In this document: piece by piece, positions 55,143 through 64,000 of the stretch
Layout: every line of letters begins with the position of its first letter
How positions within the stretch are numbered: position 1 is the stretch's first letter
Origin: Gammaproteobacteria bacterium HGW-Gammaproteobacteria-1
Lineage (GTDB): Bacteria; Pseudomonadota; Gammaproteobacteria; Thiohalomonadales; Thiohalomonadaceae
Assembly: GCA_002840095.1 (NCBI GenBank)
Contig: PGZL01000007.1
Span: 252,109 to 316,108, forward strand
Length of the DNA: 64,000 nucleotides
Direction: 5' to 3'
Made by a program: the position numbers and the translations under genes
Notes under the pieces: generated by a model
Database searches by the model: none
Told to the model about the DNA's origin: nothing
Seen by the model: only the letters and a program-made list of their open reading frames with translations

Positions 55143-57920
55143 ATGGACAAGAGCTACGAACCCCATTCCATTGAGCAGCGCTGGTACCAGACCTGGGAAG
55201 AGCAGGGCTACTTCGCCCCCGCCAGCGACAGCGGCGCCAACAGCGATGCCTACTGCATCATGATCCCGCCGCCCAACGTCACCGGCTCGCTGCACATGGG
55301 GCACGCCTTCCAGGACACCATCATGGATGCCCTGATCCGCTACAACCGCATGCGCGGCAGGAACACCCTGTGGCAGCCGGGCACCGACCATGCCGGCATC
55401 GCCACCCAGATGGTGGTGGAGCGCCGCCTGCTGGCCCAGGGCAAGACCCGCCACGATCTCGGGCGCGAGAACTTCCTCGATGAGGTGTGGCAGTGGAAGG
55501 CCGAATCCGGCGGCACCATCACCCGCCAGCTGCGCCGCATGGGCGCCTCGCCGGACTGGAGCCGCGAGCGCTTCACCATGGACGAGGGCCTGTCCGACGC
55601 GGTGAAGGAAGTGTTCGTCCGCCTCCACAGTGAAGGCCTCATCTACCGCGGCAAGCGCCTGGTCAACTGGGACCCGGTGCTGCATACCGCCGTATCCGAT
55701 CTGGAAGTGATCTCGGAAGAGGAAAACGGCTATATGTGGCACTTCCGCTACCCGCTGTCCGACGGCAGCGGCCACCTGGTGGTCGCCACCACCCGCCCGG
55801 AAACCATGCTGGGCGACAGCGCCGTCGCCGTGAACCCGGAGGACGAGCGCTATAAGCACCTCATCGGCAAGACCGTCACCCTGCCGCTGGTGGGCCGCGA
55901 GATCCCCATCATCGCCGACGACTACGTCGATGCCGAGTTCGGCACCGGCTGCGTCAAGATCACCCCGGCCCACGACTTCAACGACTATGCAGTAGGAAGC
56001 AGACACAACCTGCCGCAGATCAACGTCTTCACCATCGACGCGAAGATCAACGACAACGCACCGGAGCAATACCGCGGCCTGGACCGCTACGAGGCGCGCG
56101 ATCAGATCGTGCGCGACCTGAAGGAGATGGAACTGGTCGAGAAGATCGACGACCACAAGCTGATGGTGCCGCGCGGCGACCGCTCGCACTCGGTCATCGA
56201 GCCGCTGCTCACCGACCAGTGGTACGTCAAGGTCGCGCCGCTGGCCGAAGAGGCCATCAAGGTGGTGGAAGACGGCCGCATCCGCTTCGTGCCCGACAAC
56301 TGGAAGAACACCTACTTCGACTGGATGCACAAGATCGAGGACTGGTGCATCTCCCGCCAGATCTGGTGGGGCCACCGCATCCCGGCCTGGTATGACGAGC
56401 AGGGCAATGTCTACGTCGGCCGTAGCGAGGCCGAGGTGCGCGACGCGCACAAGCTGGGCTTCGACGTCGCGCTGCGCCAGGATGAGGACGTGCTCGACAC
56501 CTGGTTCTCCTCCGCCCTGTGGCCCTACTCCACCCTGGGCTGGCCGCAGCAGACCGAGGCGCTGAAGACCTTCTACCCAACCTCGGTGCTGGTCACCGGC
56601 TTCGACATCATCTTCTTCTGGGTCGCCCGCATGATCATGATGGGCCTGAAGTTCATGGACGACGTGCCGTTCCGCGAGGTCTACATCCACGGCCTGGTGC
56701 GCGACGCCCACGGCCAGAAGATGTCCAAGTCCAAGGGCAACGTGCTCGACCCGATTGATTTGATCGACGGCATCGATCTGGAGCCCCTGGTCACGAAGCG
56801 CACCTCCGGCCTGATGCAGCCGGAGATGGCCAAGAAGATCGAAAAGCAGACCCGCGCCGAGTTCCCCGACGGCATCAAACCTTACGGTACGGATGCTTTG
56901 AGATTCACCTTCGCCGCCCTGGCCTCCACCGGCCGCGACATCAACTTCGATACCGGCCGCATCGAAGGCTACCGCAACTTCTGCAACAAGCTGTGGAACG
57001 CCGCGCGCTACGTGCTGATGAATACCGAAGACAAGGACTGCGGCCAGAGCGGCGGCGCCTGCGAACTGTCGCTGGCCGACCGCTGGATCCTGTCGCGCCT
57101 GCAACGCACCGTGGCCACCGTCAACGAGGCCGTCGCCGGCTACCGCTTCGACCTCGCCGCCCAGGCCATTTACGACTTCACCTGGAACGAATACTGCGAC
57201 TGGTACCTGGAGCTGTCCAAGCCGGTGCTCACCAGCGGCGAGGCCAGCGAGGCACAGGAGCGCGGCACCCGCCAGACCCTGGTGCGCGCGCTGGAGACGC
57301 TGCTGCGCCTGGCCCATCCGATCATGCCGTACATCACCGAGGAAATCTGGCAGCGCGTCGCGCCGCTGGCCGGCGTCACCGGCGCGACCGTCATGCGCCA
57401 GCCCTATCCGCAGGCCGGCGATATCGCCCTGGATGCCGCGGCCGAAGTGGAAATGCAGTGGGTGATGGATTTCATCGTCGGCGTGCGCAAGATCCGCTCC
57501 GGCATGAACATCGCCCCGAGCAAGGCCCTGCCGGTGCTGCTGCACAACGGCTCCGCCGAGGATCAGGCCCGCCTGGAGCGCAACGCCCTGTTCCTGCAAC
57601 GCCTAGCACGTACCGAATCCATCACCTGGCTCAACGCCGGTGACAACGCACCGGAATCGGCGACTTCACTGGTGGGCGAGATGCAGCTGCTGGTGCCCAT
57701 GGCCGGCCTCATCGACAAGGAGGCGGAACTGGCGCGTCTTGCCAAGGAGATGGGCAAGCTGGAGAAAGACATCGAGCGCGTGCAGGCCAAGCTGTCCAAC
57801 GAGGCCTTCACCGCCAAGGCGCCCGCCGAACTGGTGGAAAAGGAACGCACGCGCCTGGCCGAGGTGCAGACCGCACTGGCGCAGCTGGGCGAGCAGCAGG
57901 CGCGCATCGCCCGCCTGTAA
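55143..57920 (+). CDS. valS: Valyl-tRNA synthetase
   Basis: A 925-residue class I synthetase. The HIGH-type motif is HMGH (about 51-54, in [14 protein letters not shown]), the editing domain (about 200-340) contains [13 protein letters not shown] and [12 protein letters not shown], and KMSKSKGN is near 525. An anticodon-binding helical domain and a C-terminal coiled-coil (about 855-925) complete the protein. The ATG at 55143 begins [16 protein letters not shown], the usual start. Last gene of the pepA-holC-valS run. Confidence 0.97.
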   Translation: MDKSYEPHSIEQRWYQTWEEQGYFAPASDSGANSDAYCIMIPPPNVTGSLHMGHAFQDTIMDALIRYNRMRGRNTLWQPGTDHAGIATQMVVERRLLAQGKTRHDLGRENFLDEVWQWKAESGGTITRQLRRMGASPDWSRERFTMDEGLSDAVKEVFVRLHSEGLIYRGKRLVNWDPVLHTAVSDLEVISEEENGYMWHFRYPLSDGSGHLVVATTRPETMLGDSAVAVNPEDERYKHLIGKTVTLPLVGREIPIIADDYVDAEFGTGCVKITPAHDFNDYAVGSRHNLPQINVFTIDAKINDNAPEQYRGLDRYEARDQIVRDLKEMELVEKIDDHKLMVPRGDRSHSVIEPLLTDQWYVKVAPLAEEAIKVVEDGRIRFVPDNWKNTYFDWMHKIEDWCISRQIWWGHRIPAWYDEQGNVYVGRSEAEVRDAHKLGFDVALRQDEDVLDTWFSSALWPYSTLGWPQQTEALKTFYPTSVLVTGFDIIFFWVARMIMMGLKFMDDVPFREVYIHGLVRDAHGQKMSKSKGNVLDPIDLIDGIDLEPLVTKRTSGLMQPEMAKKIEKQTRAEFPDGIKPYGTDALRFTFAALASTGRDINFDTGRIEGYRNFCNKLWNAARYVLMNTEDKDCGQSGGACELSLADRWILSRLQRTVATVNEAVAGYRFDLAAQAIYDFTWNEYCDWYLELSKPVLTSGEASEAQERGTRQTLVRALETLLRLAHPIMPYITEEIWQRVAPLAGVTGATVMRQPYPQAGDIALDAAAEVEMQWVMDFIVGVRKIRSGMNIAPSKALPVLLHNGSAEDQARLERNALFLQRLARTESITWLNAGDNAPESATSLVGEMQLLVPMAGLIDKEAELARLAKEMGKLEKDIERVQAKLSNEAFTAKAPAELVEKERTRLAEVQTALAQLGEQQARIARL

Positions 57921-57921
57921 T

Positions 57922-57994
57922 TGGTGGGAGCCCGATTTATCGGGCGATGGCGGCGCTCGATGGGCCGCTGCCACCCGACATCACCGGCTCCCAC
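57922..57994. repeat. Inverted repeat, GTGGGAGCC arms, after valS
   Basis: GGTGGGAGCCCGATTTATCG on the left and CACCGGCTCCCAC on the right flank a GC-rich middle with an inner GCCCGATTTATCGGGC palindrome. It may double as a transcription terminator for valS. The words resemble 49321-49341. Confidence 0.7.
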
Positions 57995-58113
57995 GGCGCC
58001 ACCCATTTGCCTCGAATGTCTATTTGCGGCAAATTAGCCTGCGGATGTGTCCAGGGAGGACACCGTCCGGTACCGAACATCGGTATCGGCAATCGTGAAT
58101 CAACGGAGGATGC

Positions 58114-58539
58114 ATGGCGGATTTGATCGAATGGCAATCCCATCTCAACCTCGGCATTGCGCCGCTGGACTACCAGCATCGCGAGCTGGCGGGCATGCTC
58201 AACCTGCTGGGCAATGCACTGGCCGATCCCGGCCACGATCACGCCGAACTGCTGCAGCGCATACACCGCCACGCCCGCGCCCACTTCCTGTATGAAGAGA
58301 AACTGATGCTGTCCATCGGCTTCCGTGACAGCGTCGGTCATCAGCGCGAGCACACCATGCTGCTCGCCGAACTGACGTCCCTCACCCGCGCCGTTGTCGC
58401 CGGCCAGGCCCCGCTCGATCACGAGTTTATGTCGTCCCTGCGCCACTGGTTCCTCGCCCACCTCGTCACCAGCGACCGCGAGTTCGCCGCCTGCTATCTG
58501 CTGGCCAACCCCGTAGACGACACCGCCCCCGAACACTGA
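58114..58539 (+). CDS. Bacteriohemerythrin
   Basis: A 141-residue four-helix di-iron protein. The ligand pattern is visible: DYQHRELAGML (first His), HARAHFLYEEKLM (HxxxE), HQREH (His), and HWFLAHLVTSDREF (HxxxxHxxxxD type). These proteins bind O2 reversibly and may store it, deliver it or sense it. GGAGG lies 5 bases before the ATG. It is convergent with the Tat-exported protein gene, 15 bases away. Confidence 0.88.
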   Translation: MADLIEWQSHLNLGIAPLDYQHRELAGMLNLLGNALADPGHDHAELLQRIHRHARAHFLYEEKLMLSIGFRDSVGHQREHTMLLAELTSLTRAVVAGQAPLDHEFMSSLRHWFLAHLVTSDREFAACYLLANPVDDTAPEH

Positions 58540-58554
58540 ATCCGCGGCGCAAAC

Positions 58555-60159
58555 TCAGGCGATGGTGCCGTTGCAGATGGGCTGGAAGGCGGTGAGGCTG
58601 TCGCGCAGGGCGACGTTGCCCAGACCGTGAGTTGGAAACGCCGTGGCGAAATTGCCCTGCTCGCCGTGCAGCGCCATGTAGTTGAGGACCACGGTTTCCA
58701 CCAGCAGGTTGACGTTGTTGGACGCCGGGGTGGCCGAGGTCTCCACCGAGCCGTCGGTGCGCATGTAGCCGATCTGCTGATGTATGGCCTGCTCCTGCAC
58801 GGTGCCGCCCATGAGCTGCGGCCGGCCCGCCGGGTTGTAGACCAGGAAGAACGACGCGGCGGTGGAGGAATTGTCGCCGGTCCACACACCCTTGCCGCGC
58901 CCCGCCACGGTATTGTCGATGGCGCCGTTGCTGTCGATGGAACCGTCGCTGCACACGTAGATCATCAGAGGATTGCCTACACGCGCGGCATATTCCAGGC
59001 AGGCCCCTATGCAGCGGCCGATCTTTTCGTCGCGCAGCTCGCCGACAGAACGGTTGCCGGTGTGGTAGTCGCAGCCGCCGAAGGTGACGGTGCCGGCACC
59101 GGCATAGCCGTTGACCACCAGTTTCATCACCGAGGCGGTCATGCGGTATTCGCTGTCGTTGTCGTATTCGGCCTGGCTGAAAATGCCGGCCGCGCCGACG
59201 ATCTGCGGATCGATGGAGGGGTTGAGGGCAGTGGGATCACCAAAACGGTCCGCCAGATCGGCGCTCTTCACATAGCCGCAGCGCACCAAGTCCTTGATCA
59301 CCGCATCAGTGGTCACCTTGGTGTCCAGAGTGCCCAAGCGGGCGTCGCTGATGCGGTAGATGGATTCCATCACCGCCACCGCATCGCTCTGCGACAGCAG
59401 GCCGACCAGCTTGCCGGTGTCCACTAGGCCGGTCACGTCCGACGGCCGATCCACCTTGGTCGGACGCACCGCCGGATCCACCATCGCCACCGGCGCGATG
59501 GAGTTGCCGCCGGAGTCGGTACTGCGCGATCCGATCAGCGTCAGCAGGGCACCGTCAGCGCCGGCGCGGTGAATGCCGTACATGGGGTTGTGCGGATTGT
59601 TCGCCGTGTCGTTGTCCGAGCGGGCGGGGATAACGGCGCCGTTGATGTTGGCGATGGTGCCCAGCGCAGCCTTGTTCATGATGCCGCGGAGGAAGGCGCT
59701 GTCGGAGTGGAAGGCCAGTCCCAGGGAGGTGTCGGTGTGATCGCCGTTGCTGGTCGCGCTCGGCGCCGCCTCGGTGAGTCCGGGTACCATGTCGCCCGGC
59801 AGGCCCTGCCGATTGTAGCCGGCGGTACTGAGGAAATTCATCTGCCCGCCCTGGCCGCCGACCAGCACGTTGGAACCGGTCATGCTGGCGCCGCCGGCCA
59901 GATCGAAGCAGATGAAGGGGATCTTGCCCGCGCCCTGGATGGCGATGCCGCAGGAGGATTTCAGCGCCTCCAGATCCGAGGACAGCGCCGCCTGCGCGGC
60001 ACGCGGGTCGGCGAACAGGCCGAACAGCGTCGGCCCGAGAAGGGTGGCGCTGCCCGCGACGAACCCCTGGGCGAGAAACTCGCGCCGCGTCACCGGCCGC
60101 TTGTGGTCGGCATGCCGCAGGGCCTGCGGCGCGCCCAATCCCTTGTCTTGTTTACTCAT
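58555..60159 (-). CDS. Tat-exported protein, DUF1501-like
   Basis: A 534-residue protein with a twin-arginine signal (TRREFLAQGF, residues 24-33, then a hydrophobic stretch to about 55). The mature part begins with a conserved FICFDLAGGASMTGSNVLVG block and contains FGGCDYHTG near residue 355. It resembles DUF1501-type proteins (alkaline phosphatase/sulfatase fold), but I assign this only tentatively. The Tat signal suggests folding or cofactor loading in the cytoplasm before export. It is the last gene of a three-gene operon with two exported heme proteins, so it may act with them in an extracytoplasmic redox or degradative process. Confidence 0.65.
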   Translation of the reverse strand: MSKQDKGLGAPQALRHADHKRPVTRREFLAQGFVAGSATLLGPTLFGLFADPRAAQAALSSDLEALKSSCGIAIQGAGKIPFICFDLAGGASMTGSNVLVGGQGGQMNFLSTAGYNRQGLPGDMVPGLTEAAPSATSNGDHTDTSLGLAFHSDSAFLRGIMNKAALGTIANINGAVIPARSDNDTANNPHNPMYGIHRAGADGALLTLIGSRSTDSGGNSIAPVAMVDPAVRPTKVDRPSDVTGLVDTGKLVGLLSQSDAVAVMESIYRISDARLGTLDTKVTTDAVIKDLVRCGYVKSADLADRFGDPTALNPSIDPQIVGAAGIFSQAEYDNDSEYRMTASVMKLVVNGYAGAGTVTFGGCDYHTGNRSVGELRDEKIGRCIGACLEYAARVGNPLMIYVCSDGSIDSNGAIDNTVAGRGKGVWTGDNSSTAASFFLVYNPAGRPQLMGGTVQEQAIHQQIGYMRTDGSVETSATPASNNVNLLVETVVLNYMALHGEQGNFATAFPTHGLGNVALRDSLTAFQPICNGTIA

Positions 60160-60182
60160 CGCTTTTCATCCCGGATTCGATT

Positions 60183-62663
60183 CTATTGGATCAGCATTGC
60201 GGCGCTGCCCAGCACCGCGGCGCAACTGGCCTTGACCACGGTACGCGTACGGTCGGCCGCGCAACTGGCGCCGCAGGCGGTGAGCGTGTCCACCAGGCTG
60301 TTGAGTTCCGTCTTGACCGTGGCCACGTCAGGCTGCGTCGCCAGGCCGGTGTTCATGACATGGATGAGCAGCGGATCGAACACCAGATCGCGCGCCGCCG
60401 TACTGCCGAAGGCCGTGGTGACGGCGGCATCGAAATTCACGCCGGGGAAATAGGCGGCGCGCAGGACCACATCTTCCACCAGGCTGTTGCAGTACTCGAT
60501 GGCCAGCTGGGAAACGGCCACCTGATGGGCTGAGAGGAAGCCTTCGATGTCCTCCGCCGCCGGCAGCTGCTGCTCGATGGCCGCATAGGTGGCGCTCACA
60601 TTGGCGCTGGTGGCGCTCACGCCGGTAACCGCCGCCATGGTGGCGTTGATTTCGGAGAACAGGCGCAGACCGATATCCGGTGCCGGCGGCGAATCGGCCG
60701 GCGGCGCCGGGGTGGCGGGCACCGGTTCGGTGACCACGTTGCTGTGGCTGCCCAGCAGCTCGAAGGAGAGGAAGAACTCGTCGGAGTCCGGCCCCTTCTC
60801 CAGCGCGATCACCGTGCCGAGATCCGACAGCGGCTGGCCGCTGCCCACGACATAGTCCGAAGACGTAATCGCGGTGTCCATGAAACGGTAGGCCTGGCCC
60901 ACCGTCGCCTCGCGGCCGTTGATGCCGATGCGCAGGCCGCGCACCGCGATGCCGTCGGGCGCCGCCGCCGGATCGAGGCTGATGAAGAACGGCTTGTTGA
61001 ACAGGTAGCTGTAGCTGTCGAACTGGCTCACCTCGAACACGATGTAGCTGTCGGGAATATTGACCAGGTGAGTGACGCTGAACAGCAGATAGTATTTCTG
61101 GCCGACGCCCACCCTGAAATTCTGCTCCACCTGCTGTGCCGTCAGGGCGCGGTTGTGTATCGCCACCATGCGGATGGCACCCTGCCACTGGCGTCCGCCG
61201 GACACTTCGTTGCCGAGCACGAAGGCAAAGCTGTCGTCCCAGTCGGAGAGCACGTCGCCGGCCACCGGATCGGTGTCGCCGGTAAACACGCCGTTGACAT
61301 AGATTCTGCGTCCCGCCGCCGGGTCATAGGTCACCACCACATGCTGCAACGCCGCCTGCAGGCGCCGATCCGCATCGGCAGTGGACAGCAGCGGCTCGCC
61401 GTTGGCGTCGCTGTTGCCGCTGCGGTTGAACGCATCGTAGCTGTACAGGGTCTGGCCGAGGGTGAAATTGCGCGTCGTCGCACCGGCTGAGTAACTGACG
61501 ATGTTGGCATCCTGCTGCGTCACGTTGCCCGGATTGACCCAGGCCTCGATGCTGTACTCGCCGGTGGGGACGATCAGGTCGTGGAGTTTCTTGCTGCTGG
61601 CGGTGGTGCCCTGCGCCTTGCCGCTGGTGACCTGGATACCCCAGCCGCCGACCCAGGTGACGTCGCCGCTCAGGGTCAGGTTGATCGCCGGATCGACGCC
61701 GCTGGTGTCGTACGCAATGCTGCCGGTACCGGACTTGAACTGCCACAGCGCGATCTGGTTGGCTTCCTGGCGTCCGCCGCTGCTGGCGATGATGCCGTCG
61801 GCCATGGTCAAGGCCTTGCTCAGCACCAGCGCCGGATCGGGCTGGGTCGGCGTGATGCCGTCGGCCATGCTGGTAATGGCGGCCTGCATGGCGTCTGCGT
61901 CGCTGTCGCAGTTGCTCCAGCAATTGTGGAACTCGTTGCGCATGCGCACCACTAGGCGCGAGTCGCCCGGCAGGTCCAGGTTGATTTTCGACTTGGCCGC
62001 GTCATAGGCCGAGGCCACGTCGCTGTTGGCGAAGAACGGCGCCTGCGGCACCGTGGCGGTTTCCGCATGACAGCTCACGCAGTTCGCAGTCAGCAGCGGA
62101 TGGACGTAGGTCTGGAACAGGGTCGGATCAACGGGGAAATTCTTGCTCGCACCGGGATCCGTGAGCGGCGGCGGGGTCAGCACCACCTGGGTGCCGCTGG
62201 AGGCCAGCGAGGCATTGGCCCAGGCGGTGATCAGGTTGGTGATGATGTCGGCGCACACCGAGTCCTGCGCCACCCAGCAGTGATGGCCGCCGGCCACCTT
62301 GGTGACCAGGATCGAGGCGGACGGATTGTGCAGATCGGTGACGGTGACTGCGGCGTTATAAGCCAGGTTGACGTCATCCTGGCGCACGAACTCCGGCGTC
62401 TGTACGCCGGCCACATGGCAGGTACCGCAGCGGCTGGTGGATTTGAGATTGTCCCAGACGTTGAGACGGAAGGCCTGCACGTCGGCAGTGGCCGGGGCCG
62501 GTCCGGAATAGGAGGACGCCGCCGGCGCGTTGGTAATCGGATTGGCCTCTGTTGCCGGACCGCCTTCGCCGCAGGCCGTGAGCAACAGACTCAACAACAG
62601 CACGCCTGCCGCGGCCATGCCGCGCCCCGTATTCCGGCGGTGCTGCGCCTGCCGTGGATTCAT
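60183..62663 (-). CDS. LamG-domain di-heme lipoprotein
   Basis: An 826-residue protein with a lipobox LLTAC (lipidated Cys31). Two heme-binding motifs are near the N-terminus (CGTCH, about 79-83; CVSCH, about 195-199). A LamG/concanavalin-like domain (about 320-510) has EYSIEAWVNPGNV, VVTYDPAAGRRIYVNGVF and GAIRMVAIHNRALT. A C-terminal region with several Cys follows. LamG domains bind glycans or proteins. ATGs at 62675 and 62708 are alternative starts. It would sit on a membrane surface and combine electron transfer with ligand binding. The overall architecture is not one I can name. Confidence 0.75.
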   Translation of the reverse strand: MNPRQAQHRRNTGRGMAAAGVLLLSLLLTACGEGGPATEANPITNAPAASSYSGPAPATADVQAFRLNVWDNLKSTSRCGTCHVAGVQTPEFVRQDDVNLAYNAAVTVTDLHNPSASILVTKVAGGHHCWVAQDSVCADIITNLITAWANASLASSGTQVVLTPPPLTDPGASKNFPVDPTLFQTYVHPLLTANCVSCHAETATVPQAPFFANSDVASAYDAAKSKINLDLPGDSRLVVRMRNEFHNCWSNCDSDADAMQAAITSMADGITPTQPDPALVLSKALTMADGIIASSGGRQEANQIALWQFKSGTGSIAYDTSGVDPAINLTLSGDVTWVGGWGIQVTSGKAQGTTASSKKLHDLIVPTGEYSIEAWVNPGNVTQQDANIVSYSAGATTRNFTLGQTLYSYDAFNRSGNSDANGEPLLSTADADRRLQAALQHVVVTYDPAAGRRIYVNGVFTGDTDPVAGDVLSDWDDSFAFVLGNEVSGGRQWQGAIRMVAIHNRALTAQQVEQNFRVGVGQKYYLLFSVTHLVNIPDSYIVFEVSQFDSYSYLFNKPFFISLDPAAAPDGIAVRGLRIGINGREATVGQAYRFMDTAITSSDYVVGSGQPLSDLGTVIALEKGPDSDEFFLSFELLGSHSNVVTEPVPATPAPPADSPPAPDIGLRLFSEINATMAAVTGVSATSANVSATYAAIEQQLPAAEDIEGFLSAHQVAVSQLAIEYCNSLVEDVVLRAAYFPGVNFDAAVTTAFGSTAARDLVFDPLLIHVMNTGLATQPDVATVKTELNSLVDTLTACGASCAADRTRTVVKASCAAVLGSAAMLIQ

Positions 62664-62737
62664 CGCACTATCCATCTGCCCGTGGTCCCTTGCTGAATTT
62701 TGTGTCATGCCGTCGATCCGGCGCCGCGGCATCACGC

Positions 62738-63943
62738 TCAATCGCCCATGCAATACGTGGCCGCATCGGCGAACACGCGCTTGAGCTGATGACCGCTGCT
62801 GCGGAACGCGTCCACCATCGTCGCCACCTGGCTACGATCGGCACTGTCGCCCGGCGCGCGCAGGCACACCGCCTTGAACACCTTCTGCACCTGGCACTGG
62901 GCGAAGGCGTCGGAGTGCGCCAGTTCCTCACCCATGGACTTGGCGCCGTATCCTCCGCCCGGCAGCGCGCCGTCCCAGCCCAGCACGGCATTGCTGCCCT
63001 GACGCCAGTAGTTGTCCCAGCGATCATCCGGGGTGACATAGCCGTACTTGAAGTTGTCGGCGTTTTGCAGGTACTTGTACTGCACCACGTCCGGCGTATA
63101 CGCCAGCTGCCCGTTGGCACCATCCGGATCCGTGGCGCTGTCATAGGCGTAGCCGTAATAGGCGAAACTCTGGATCAGGGGATCCATGCCGGCATGACAG
63201 CCGGCGCAGTTGTTGAGATAGATGCGGCTGTCGCCGCCGGGGCTGCGTGCCACGTCCTGGCGGATGCGATGCGGCGCGCGGGTGATGTCCATCACCTGCT
63301 CGAGGTCGCGGCAGAGATAATTCAACATGGTGAAACGCAGCATGGCGCGATTGGTCCCGTCCATCAGGAAGGCCTTGGCCGAGGCACGGGTGGTCAGCAC
63401 GCCCGCCGTGGCGGACAACGACAGGCCGGTCTGCGTCGATTGCGCGGTCTGCACCAATACCGTCTTGAGATCGGCCCCCTGGGCCTGCAGCGTCTCGTAG
63501 TGGGCGTTGCTGCTGTTGGAATAGGCCGGCACGCCGGCGCCCGAACCGATGTAGAGGATGTCGCCGGACAGTACCAGGCGGAAATCGATGTCGTCGCGCA
63601 CCATGCCGATGACGGTGGCGCTGTAGTCGTTGAGCGGAGCAAACATCGTCTGCTCCTCGTTGGTCCACGGCGTAACGAAATTTTTCAGCGTTACGTTGTA
63701 GAACGCGCTGTTTTCCATGGCGGTATAGGCCGCGGCCCGGGCATCATTGGCGGCGATATCCGCCTCCATGTCCGCCAGCACCGACTCGGTGGGGGGCACG
63801 CCCGCCAGGCGATCGTGCATGCGCCGGGCCTGCTCGCGCGCCCCGGCCCAGGCCGTACCGCTGCCGGCCAGGAGCAGCAGCCATGCCGCCAGACTGGCCG
63901 TCACCGCCGTGCGCAAGGGCGCAGCATCCAAGCGTCTTTCCAT
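62738..63943 (-). CDS. Exported CxxCH protein (DUF1588-like heme motif)
   Basis: A 401-residue protein with a signal peptide (cleavage near GTAWAG, residue 34) and one heme motif in NNCAGCHAGMDPL (Cys246-His250). That context, CxxCHxxxDPL, is the hallmark of the planctomycete-type heme domains (DUF1588 group). The rest is not recognised. AAGGA lies 7 bases before the ATG. First gene of the operon that continues with the LamG lipoprotein and the Tat-exported protein. The 57 bases upstream to the window edge would hold the promoter, if it is not further out. Confidence 0.72.
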   Translation of the reverse strand: MERRLDAAPLRTAVTASLAAWLLLLAGSGTAWAGAREQARRMHDRLAGVPPTESVLADMEADIAANDARAAAYTAMENSAFYNVTLKNFVTPWTNEEQTMFAPLNDYSATVIGMVRDDIDFRLVLSGDILYIGSGAGVPAYSNSSNAHYETLQAQGADLKTVLVQTAQSTQTGLSLSATAGVLTTRASAKAFLMDGTNRAMLRFTMLNYLCRDLEQVMDITRAPHRIRQDVARSPGGDSRIYLNNCAGCHAGMDPLIQSFAYYGYAYDSATDPDGANGQLAYTPDVVQYKYLQNADNFKYGYVTPDDRWDNYWRQGSNAVLGWDGALPGGGYGAKSMGEELAHSDAFAQCQVQKVFKAVCLRAPGDSADRSQVATMVDAFRSSGHQLKRVFADAATYCMGD

Positions 63944-64000
63944 CGTCTGTCCTTATGCTTCCGCGTCTTTGCACATGACCAACAGGCCGCCCCCAAGGGT

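Overview
The window is a G+C-rich, densely coded chromosomal segment from a Gram-negative gammaproteobacterium. The gene orders mrp/metG (divergent), rsxABCDGE-nth, and lptFG/pepA (divergent)-holC-valS are typical of Gammaproteobacteria. LptF/LptG imply an LPS-bearing outer membrane and MotY implies a polar-type flagellum. About 50 genes fill nearly all of the sequence. I saw no tRNA, rRNA, CRISPR array, insertion sequence or prophage.

Layout. (1) 195-16310, almost all minus strand: an envelope-glycan region. It has a HAD phosphatase, a DprE2-like reductase, a DprE1-like FAD oxidase, three GT39 membrane glycosyltransferases, a flippase-like membrane protein, a PAP2 phosphatase, a methyltransferase, a membrane PHP-domain protein, an LtaS-like transferase and a dCMP deaminase. 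One exported DUF3108 protein is on the plus strand. The set suggests synthesis of a polyprenyl-phosphate-linked sugar and its transfer outside the membrane. (2) 16464-26712: mrp, metG, the Rsx/Rnf electron-transport operon, nth and a DUF1841 gene. (3) 26757-33833: a heavy-metal RND efflux operon framed by two small His-rich exported proteins. (4) 34002-44562: thioesterase, cytochrome, glyoxalase I, two tandem GGDEF-EAL proteins, argG, motY and an aldose sugar dehydrogenase. (5) 44825-57920: purL, an RDD membrane protein, carbonic anhydrase, lptG/lptF, pepA, holC, a small conserved gene and valS. (6) 58114-63943: a bacteriohemerythrin, then a three-gene minus-strand operon of exported proteins (a CxxCH protein, a LamG/di-heme lipoprotein and a Tat-exported protein).

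The most unusual feature is in the gaps. Nearly every larger intergenic space holds an arm-spacer-arm element: short direct repeats of 7, 8 or 10 nt on the left, a spacer, and the reverse-complementary words on the right. At least five unrelated word families share this architecture. They occur nested, as half-elements and with shared spacers. They run into the 3' ends of real genes and add tails to RsxC, Nth, a GGDEF-EAL protein and an RDD protein. Some end right at the next start codon, leaving no Shine-Dalgarno sequence (rsxB, holC). A separate composite unit of about 230 bp is repeated in tandem at 11721-12345. These look like a family of small non-coding elements, or a replication/recombination process acting on gene borders, and are the best candidate here for something undescribed.
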